64,000 bases of DNA from an uncultured Amphritea sp. (GTDB taxonomy: Bacteria; Pseudomonadota; Gammaproteobacteria; Pseudomonadales; Balneatricaceae): the NCBI RefSeq assembly GCF_937127095.1, contig NZ_CAKZLP010000008.1:62001-126000 (forward strand), read 5' to 3'. Both the position numbers and the translations under genes were made by a program. This document shows, piece after piece, positions 58,585-64,000 of this stretch. Under the pieces are notes generated by a model. It was not told where the DNA came from and did no database searches. It saw only the letters and a program-made list of their open reading frames with translations. How positions within the stretch are numbered: position 1 is the stretch's first letter; every line of letters starts with the position of its first letter.

Positions 58585-60492
58585 ATGTTTTTTAAAATGA
58601 GTCATTGTGCCGGTGTCAAAAGAGTAAAAAGTATGGCTAATACGTATGATGAGGACAGTTATAAGATGAATGTTGTGTTGAGTATAACAAACACTTCAAG
58701 ATGGAATGTCTTAGTAGATCTCATCGAAGGTCATAAAGTCGAAGGCTTTGCGGGTGCAAAAGTCTCTCTCGAAGATGGTATTTATGGTTCGTATAACACA
58801 TTACTTATTAGGGATGTATGTTCCGTTGATCAATTAACTGAAATAAGTAATAACAGCGCTGTCAATACCGTTATAGTATTTTACCAGCAAGCTGAGTATT
58901 ACTTGGCAGAGGCTGTCCGGCTTGGAGCATCGTTAAGTCGTTGTGCCGAACACTGGCAATCGTCTACGAATTATCTATTAAAAATTCAACGGAAAAACCG
59001 CGCTCACATAAAACTGGTCAATATTGAGCAAACGCTTGCCGCCCAAAATATATTTAGCGAACAGTTGGTTAATTTACATGTGAATACAACTGATAAGCCA
59101 GTCGCTAGTTTTGAACAGGATGTGTCGTTAATAGCAGCCTGTCAATATGTGGCTCAGGAGTCAGGGCTGTCGCAATTAAATAACCTACTGCAGGCTTCCG
59201 GTTTATTATTACAGGTGGATAATAAAGTCTTATTAGAAGTAGAGCGCATAGTTGAGGGGTATGTTGACGAAGCGTCTAAAGCCACTCAGGTATCACATGA
59301 ATTGGAAGTGGTTATTGCTGAGAAAAATATATTTCAGAAAGATCTAAAGGCTGCTAATGAAAAAAACAATGAATTATTGAAATTATATAATGAAGTTGAA
59401 CAGGCCTATAGGGATCAGCTTATTGTCCTAAATAGTAAGCTCGCTGATCATGCTGATAGACTGAATGTATTTTCAGAAGATAAAGACCTTCTGCTTTCAC
59501 AACTGCATCAAGTGCAAGAAGAACTAGAGAAAAATGTTATAGAAAAAAATAAAGTGTTGCGTGATTTAGATGAAAGCATAAACGAATGTGATAGCCTGCA
59601 TACGAAGCAAAAAGAGTTAGTTGCCCAGTTAAATGAGAGTGAAAACGAGAAGGTACGACTGCTATCACAGTTAAATATCGTTCAGGATGAGCTTAAAAAA
59701 TATTCGATAGAAAAGGATGCCTATGTAGCGACACACAAAGCTGAAAAGCTAAAGCTGCAGCACTTATTTGAAAAAATGGAATGCGACACAAAAGACACTA
59801 ATGCAAAGTTACTTGAAAAACTATCAGAGAAAGCCAGCGCTCACGATGAGCTGAAAATACAAAATCAGCAGCAAGAAAATAAGCTTAAAGGGATAGTTGA
59901 AGAAAATAGCCTGCTCCTCTTGCAATTACATAAGGTGCAAGAGGATTTAGAGCGACTATTTATTGAAAAAAAAGATACGCATATTAAGCAGAAACAATAT
60001 CAGCGAGAGATTATCAAGCTTGAAAATAAGTTGCGAAATACAACAGCAGATTTAGCCTCGAAAAATTATCGATTAGATCTTATATTACAAGATGTAGATG
60101 AAATGAAACGTTCCGTTTTTTGGAAAACAGGTGCCCCCGTCCGTGTAGTGGCAAGCATGTTGAATAAATCCAAAAAACAGAGAATAAAATTAGAGAAAGA
60201 AATTGAGTTGATTCTATCGTCTGAGTTTTTTGATGCGCAATGGTATTTAGAACAATATCCGGATGTAGCTGAATCTTCGATAAGTCCCGCTGAACACTAT
60301 TTAATATACGGTGGTTCAGAACAGCGTTTTCCCGGACCACTTTTTAGTGGGGTATGGTATACGGAAACTTATCCTGATGTTGCAGAGTCTGGAATCAACC
60401 CTCTATTACATTATATTAAATTTGGTAAAGCAGAAGGACGTACAGCCTCAGTGAAATTGCTAGAGAACCTTTCTAAGAGGGAAGAGGTATGA
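58585..60492 (+). CDS. Long coiled-coil protein with C-terminal YPDV repeats
   Basis: A 635-residue protein. Residues about 30-200 look globular. Residues about 215-510 are a continuous charged coiled coil (Glu/Lys/Leu/Gln-rich). The C-terminus (about 545-630, 60220-60450) holds two copies of a motif of the form W-Y-L/T-x-x-YPDVAESxIxPxxHY, ending G-x-x-EGR, seen in many bacterial glycosyltransferase and polysaccharide-locus proteins. Its start is uncertain: ATG 58585, 58633 and 58666 are in frame, and the last has the best ribosome-binding site (GAGGA). It overlaps the next gene by four bases. No enzymatic motif was found. It probably organises the polysaccharide machinery. Confidence 0.8.
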   Translation: MFFKMSHCAGVKRVKSMANTYDEDSYKMNVVLSITNTSRWNVLVDLIEGHKVEGFAGAKVSLEDGIYGSYNTLLIRDVCSVDQLTEISNNSAVNTVIVFYQQAEYYLAEAVRLGASLSRCAEHWQSSTNYLLKIQRKNRAHIKLVNIEQTLAAQNIFSEQLVNLHVNTTDKPVASFEQDVSLIAACQYVAQESGLSQLNNLLQASGLLLQVDNKVLLEVERIVEGYVDEASKATQVSHELEVVIAEKNIFQKDLKAANEKNNELLKLYNEVEQAYRDQLIVLNSKLADHADRLNVFSEDKDLLLSQLHQVQEELEKNVIEKNKVLRDLDESINECDSLHTKQKELVAQLNESENEKVRLLSQLNIVQDELKKYSIEKDAYVATHKAEKLKLQHLFEKMECDTKDTNAKLLEKLSEKASAHDELKIQNQQQENKLKGIVEENSLLLLQLHKVQEDLERLFIEKKDTHIKQKQYQREIIKLENKLRNTTADLASKNYRLDLILQDVDEMKRSVFWKTGAPVRVVASMLNKSKKQRIKLEKEIELILSSEFFDAQWYLEQYPDVAESSISPAEHYLIYGGSEQRFPGPLFSGVWYTETYPDVAESGINPLLHYIKFGKAEGRTASVKLLENLSKREEV

Positions 60493-62957
60493 GTATTCGA
60501 CTAGCTCAACCCTATTTTGTATGGTTAGGTGCAGGAGAAGCAGAAGCAACTGAGTATTTAGATCAGTTTTTAATGCAGCATCCAGAAGGATCTGTTGCTT
60601 TGATTGAGGCGAGGGAGCCTGCAGTAGAAAAGTTACATCAGAACTATGCTCAGTTGAAAAACGTTGCTGTTGATGGTGTAATTTTAGATATAGAAACAGG
60701 TATATCTACCTGGTATGCACTCAATTTACCCGAGTTTAGTAGTTTGCAGCAGCCCACAGGTTTAGTAGCCCTATTCCCTGGAATTGCTATTCAGAGCATA
60801 GAACGCGTAAATACCTTGGCGATCGATCAATATATTAAGGGTCTTAATCTGGCAAAAGACCAGCCTAATCATTTGTATATAGATATACCAGCTCAAGTAG
60901 GGAGTCTTGTTCGGCAATTGCTTTCGCATCAACAGTTACATTTTTTTTCTACATTATATTTGACATCAGGTATTGAGTCATTATACGAAGATGATGAAAT
61001 CCTCGCGAATGTAAAAGATTTTTTAGCTGGTCAGGGATATGAGCTTATAACGACGGATAATACCGATCCTGATATGCCGTTAATGTGTTTTAAGCTCAAT
61101 CCACTTTGGCAAGCACTCTGTACTTCTCAAGAAAACCTTAAGAGAGCAAAACTTGACCATACATACCTTTATCAACAATTTGAACTTGTCACCGAGCAGC
61201 TATCAAGGAAATCTATTGAGCTAAATGAGGCTGTAGAATTAGTTGAGAAGAAAGAACTTCAGTTCAGCGAGGAGATGCTAGAAATAACATCACAGCAAAC
61301 TGAACAAGAAAAAGGTGTTACTAAGTTAAGAGAAGAACTTGATGCTAAGGCTGCGCTGATTTCAGAACAGAAAACAAAACTAGATGTTGCTAACAAACTA
61401 ATTGCAGAGAACAGCTCTCTGCAAGCGGAACAGACAAAGCAAATTGAAGAGTTAACAACAGCGCTTGAATCTAGGGCTACACAGATTGCAGAGCAACAAT
61501 CGCAACTAGTTACCGTTAACAAAGAGATAGCAGAGAGTAAATCGCAACAAGCAGAGCAGGCGAAACACGTTGAAGAGTTAACCGCAGCGCTTGAGTCTAA
61601 GTCTACGCAGATTGCAGAACAGCAAGTTACCGTTAACAAACTAATTGCAGAGCATAGCTCTCAGCAAGCGGAACAGACAAAGCAAATTGAAGAGTTAACA
61701 ACAGCGCTTGAATCTAGGGCTACACAGATTGCAGAACAGCAATCGCAACTAGTTACCGTTAACAAACAGATAGCAGAGAGTAAATCGCAGCAAGCAGAGC
61801 AGGCGAGGCACGTTGAAGAGTTAACTGCAGCGCTTGAGGCTAAGGCTACGCAGATTGCAGAACAGCAATCGCAACTAGTTACCTTTAACAATCAGATAGC
61901 AGAGAGTAAATCGCAGCATGCCGAGCAGGCGAAATGCGTTGAAGAGTTAACCGCAGCACTTGAAGCTAAAAGCGCACATATTAATTCTCAACGCTCACAA
62001 CTGGATATATATGATAAACAATCAGTTGCAGATAGCGAAAGTATAAAGTCACTACAAGAACTATTGATGTTGAATCAAGCCCAGAATGATAAGTTCACCT
62101 CTCTAGAAGAGAAACTTAATCAGATGATGGGAGTGCAAAGTCAGCAACTCCAGCAGGCAGCTAATGCGCTAGGGCAACACATAACAAAGAGTATCAACAC
62201 GGGTACTCAACAGTTAGAAGCTTACATAGGCGTGCAAAGATTATTGGAACTCGGCGAAACCCCTTTGACTTATCACGGTTGGAGTATTAATCCTGACTTA
62301 GCATTAATCCTGGCGGATAAAGTCAAAAATAACAACTATGATCTCATCATTGAGTTTGGATCAGGAACATCAACGATATTGTTCGCTAAATCTGTAATGC
62401 AGCATTGTACAAAAATTTCTAGCCCTAAAACTCAGTTATCAATAGCGGATCAGAAAGTTGATGATGAGCAGATGAGCTATTTTGAACCTGAAAATTATGA
62501 TCTGCCTAAACGAATTGTTAGTTTTGAGCAGAATAAACAAAATTTACAAGAAACTGAAAATAGTTTAAACCAGCAAGGGCTATCAAAAGCTGTAGATCTT
62601 GTTTTCTCGCCTTTGGTTGATATGACAATTCAGGGTGATGATTATCTATACTATAATTGTAAGGCTAAGCTTAAAAAATTAGCAGAACTTTACAGCGATA
62701 GGAATGCCCGCATCTTAGTATTGATTGATGGGCCGCATGAGCAAGAAAACACGCTAGCTCGTTATCCTGCAATACCTCTACTACACAAGTATTTATCTTC
62801 TCATCAGTTAGATATAGTGTTGGATGATTATAATAGAGAAGGTGAACGGCAGGTTTCAGAAGATTGGTGTAATTTTCTCGAGAAAAGGAAAATGAACTTT
62901 AAAAAATCAATATTGCCTTGCGAAAAGGGTGCATTATTGATTTCTATCAACTCTTAA
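60489..62957 (+). CDS. Coiled-coil protein with 42-residue tandem repeats and methyltransferase-like ends
   Basis: An 822-residue protein in three parts. The N-terminal part (about 1-205) has a Rossmann-type pattern with VWLGAGEAEA and VALIEAREP, similar to methyltransferase motifs I and II. A long coiled coil follows (about 215-560), holding five to six near-identical 42-residue (six-heptad) units. The C-terminal part (about 590-822) carries IEFGSGTSTILFAKSV, a second SAM-binding-like motif. The combination recalls WbdD, a methyltransferase with a coiled-coil ruler that ends O-antigen chains in ABC-exported systems, but the domain order differs and no kinase domain is seen. The assignment is inference. 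It starts four bases inside the previous gene. Confidence 0.8.
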   Translation: MSIRLAQPYFVWLGAGEAEATEYLDQFLMQHPEGSVALIEAREPAVEKLHQNYAQLKNVAVDGVILDIETGISTWYALNLPEFSSLQQPTGLVALFPGIAIQSIERVNTLAIDQYIKGLNLAKDQPNHLYIDIPAQVGSLVRQLLSHQQLHFFSTLYLTSGIESLYEDDEILANVKDFLAGQGYELITTDNTDPDMPLMCFKLNPLWQALCTSQENLKRAKLDHTYLYQQFELVTEQLSRKSIELNEAVELVEKKELQFSEEMLEITSQQTEQEKGVTKLREELDAKAALISEQKTKLDVANKLIAENSSLQAEQTKQIEELTTALESRATQIAEQQSQLVTVNKEIAESKSQQAEQAKHVEELTAALESKSTQIAEQQVTVNKLIAEHSSQQAEQTKQIEELTTALESRATQIAEQQSQLVTVNKQIAESKSQQAEQARHVEELTAALEAKATQIAEQQSQLVTFNNQIAESKSQHAEQAKCVEELTAALEAKSAHINSQRSQLDIYDKQSVADSESIKSLQELLMLNQAQNDKFTSLEEKLNQMMGVQSQQLQQAANALGQHITKSINTGTQQLEAYIGVQRLLELGETPLTYHGWSINPDLALILADKVKNNNYDLIIEFGSGTSTILFAKSVMQHCTKISSPKTQLSIADQKVDDEQMSYFEPENYDLPKRIVSFEQNKQNLQETENSLNQQGLSKAVDLVFSPLVDMTIQGDDYLYYNCKAKLKKLAELYSDRNARILVLIDGPHEQENTLARYPAIPLLHKYLSSHQLDIVLDDYNREGERQVSEDWCNFLEKRKMNFKKSILPCEKGALLISINS
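61332..62010 (+). repeat. In-frame 126-bp tandem repeat within the coiled-coil/methyltransferase gene
   Basis: Unit starts (codon for the first Glu of EELT) are at 61446, 61572, 61689, 61815 and 61941, with a diverged leading unit at 61332. Spacings are 126, 117, 126 and 126 bases, so one unit is nine bases (three residues) short. Units share EELT, A-L-E, TQIAEQQSQLVT and AESKSQQAEQ. Such repeats can change number by slippage or recombination without breaking the frame. Confidence 0.92.
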
Positions 62958-62976
62958 TAATATTTGTGAAGAAATA

Positions 62977-63318
62977 ATGGACATAGTTAATGCTGGTGAA
63001 AAGAAAACTCTTGTGCAACAAGCGAATCATCTATTTAGAGAAGGCCGTTACGCTGATGCTTATCCGCTATATGTAAAAGCTGCAGATCTATATGGTGAAA
63101 AAAACTTTAAAGCTAACTTGATTTTGTGTGACAAACTGAAAAATGCAGAGTCTGGCCAAACCTTTAAATATAGTACAGATAGTGCAGCAATTGAATTGGT
63201 TACCAGCAGTATTGCAGAATCCACAAACAAGCAGTTAGTAAATACGCAAAAGCTTCTTGAATACTATTTCCAACGCTGCGAAGAACTAAAATATAAATTG
63301 ATGGATGCAAACTTATGA
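62977..63318 (+). CDS. Small TPR-like protein
   Basis: A 113-residue protein. The N-terminal half (about 8-45) resembles a tetratricopeptide helix pair ([21 protein letters not shown]), the rest is helical and charged. No enzymatic motif. It lies 19 bases after the coiled-coil gene, and its end overlaps the wecB-like start by four bases, so it is part of the same operon. Likely an adaptor, function unknown. Confidence 0.7.
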   Translation: MDIVNAGEKKTLVQQANHLFREGRYADAYPLYVKAADLYGEKNFKANLILCDKLKNAESGQTFKYSTDSAAIELVTSSIAESTNKQLVNTQKLLEYYFQRCEELKYKLMDANL

Positions 63319-64000
63319 TCAAGGTACTAACCGTTTTTGGTACTCGGCCAGAGGCGATAAAAATGTCACCTTTGGCGCTACAGTTGAATGAGGATAATCG
63401 CTTTGACGCCAAGGTGTGTGTGACGGCACAGCATCGCGAAATGCTCGATCAAGTGCTTGAACTGTTTGAACTTAAGCCCGATTATGATTTGAATCTGATG
63501 AAGCCAGGTCAGGATTTATCGGATATTACTACAGGGATTTTATTGGGCTTGAAATCAGTACTTAATGAATTCAAGCCTGATATAGTGCTTGTGCACGGAG
63601 ATACCGCTACCACTTTTGCGGCAAGCTTAGCCGCATACTACCAGCAAATTCCTGTCGGTCATGTCGAGGCAGGTTTGAGAACTGGTAACATATATTCACC
63701 GTGGCCTGAAGAAGGTAACCGCAAATTAACGGGTGCTCTAGCAACTTTTCATTTCGCACCAACTGCAACATCTGAAAATAATTTATTACGGGAAGGTATT
63801 GCAGCAGAAACTATTCATGTGACGGGCAATACCGTCATTGATGCGTTGTTGGATGTAGTCAAAAAGTTAGAGGATGATTCCCTTCTTCAAGAGAAGTTTG
63901 CTACATGTTTTCCTTTTATAGATGATAGTAAAAAGCTAATCCTGGTGACAGGGCATCGTCGTGAAAGCTTTGGTGGTGGGTTTGAACGTATTTGTCAGGC
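63315..64000 (+). CDS. wecB: UDP-N-acetylglucosamine 2-epimerase, non-hydrolysing (truncated by window end)
   Basis: The open frame starts at ATG 63315 and runs off the end after about 228 residues. It begins [17 protein letters not shown] and contains [46 protein letters not shown] and [12 protein letters not shown] (last seen), the ordered motifs of the epimerase that converts UDP-GlcNAc to UDP-ManNAc. That sugar feeds ManNAc-containing surface polysaccharides. The rest of the gene lies beyond base 64000. Confidence 0.95.
   Translation, partial: MIKVLTVFGTRPEAIKMSPLALQLNEDNRFDAKVCVTAQHREMLDQVLELFELKPDYDLNLMKPGQDLSDITTGILLGLKSVLNEFKPDIVLVHGDTATTFAASLAAYYQQIPVGHVEAGLRTGNIYSPWPEEGNRKLTGALATFHFAPTATSENNLLREGIAAETIHVTGNTVIDALLDVVKKLEDDSLLQEKFATCFPFIDDSKKLILVTGHRRESFGGGFERICQ

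Noticed and set aside
61259..61891. Cys/Ser-rich minus-strand frames with a repetitive protein
   Set aside because: They are antisense images of the 126-bp coiled-coil repeat.

Overview
The window looks like a chromosomal segment of a free-living, flagellated, probably marine gammaproteobacterium. I infer an Oceanospirillales/Pseudomonadales-like member, without genus-level proof. The reasons are the conserved map | rpsB-tsf-pyrH-frr-uppS-cdsA-rseP-bamA-skp-lpxD-fabZ-lpxA-lpxB-rnhB-dnaE-accA-tilS-pyrG-eno-ftsB-truD-surE-pcm-nlpD-rpoS backbone, a Pseudomonas-type FabY ketosynthase, and a Vibrio-type flgT/flgOP pair. No rRNA, tRNA, CRISPR array, prophage or insertion sequence was recognised.

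Layout. (1) 1-2.05 kb, minus strand: a TonB energising module (exbB, two exbD genes, start of tonB) behind Fur-like boxes. (2) 2.5-8.4 kb: a six-gene phospholipid cluster resembling E. coli ynbABCD, extended by a PlsC-type acyltransferase and an unknown small membrane protein, arranged as two convergent arms. (3) 8.7-18.3 kb: prfC, a tatD paralogue, a small lipoprotein, fabY, an OmpA-family lipoprotein, an AT-rich orphan gene bracketed by an inverted pair of hairpin arrays, and the flagellar outer-membrane genes flgT and flgOP. (4) 18.4-22.2 kb, minus strand: a DUF1244 protein, glnD and map. (5) 22.5-50.3 kb: the long housekeeping run for translation, nucleotide and lipid A synthesis, outer-membrane assembly, replication, fatty acid initiation, tRNA/rRNA-related enzymes and stress sigma factor. 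(6) 50.4-53.1 kb: mutS on the minus strand with a 15-bp tandem repeat behind it. (7) 53.1-64.0 kb: an AT-richer surface-polysaccharide locus, with a lipoprotein, kpsD-, kpsM-, kpsT- and kpsE-like export genes, two long coiled-coil proteins, a TPR-like small protein and a truncated wecB.

How the genes fit together. Region 5 contains most steps from undecaprenyl and CDP-DAG synthesis through lipid A precursors to BamA and its chaperone Skp. Usual neighbours dxr, ispD, ispF and kdsA are absent from their common positions. Region 7 is an ABC-transporter-dependent capsule or similar polysaccharide exporter. Its coiled-coil proteins carry methyltransferase-like ends and an in-frame 42-residue repeat, so one of them might act as a chain-length ruler in the manner of WbdD.

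Most unusual items. First, the hairpin arrays at 14.6 and 15.6 kb have conserved linkers and loops but changing, compensated stems, and the outermost hairpin of each array is built from the neighbouring gene's own 3' end. Second, the tandem ExbD pair has the essential membrane aspartate in one copy and asparagine in the other. Third, the expanded ynb-like lipid cluster contains an aminoalcohol-type phosphotransferase with two altered motif aspartates. Fourth, a repeat-containing coiled-coil/methyltransferase protein sits in the capsule locus.
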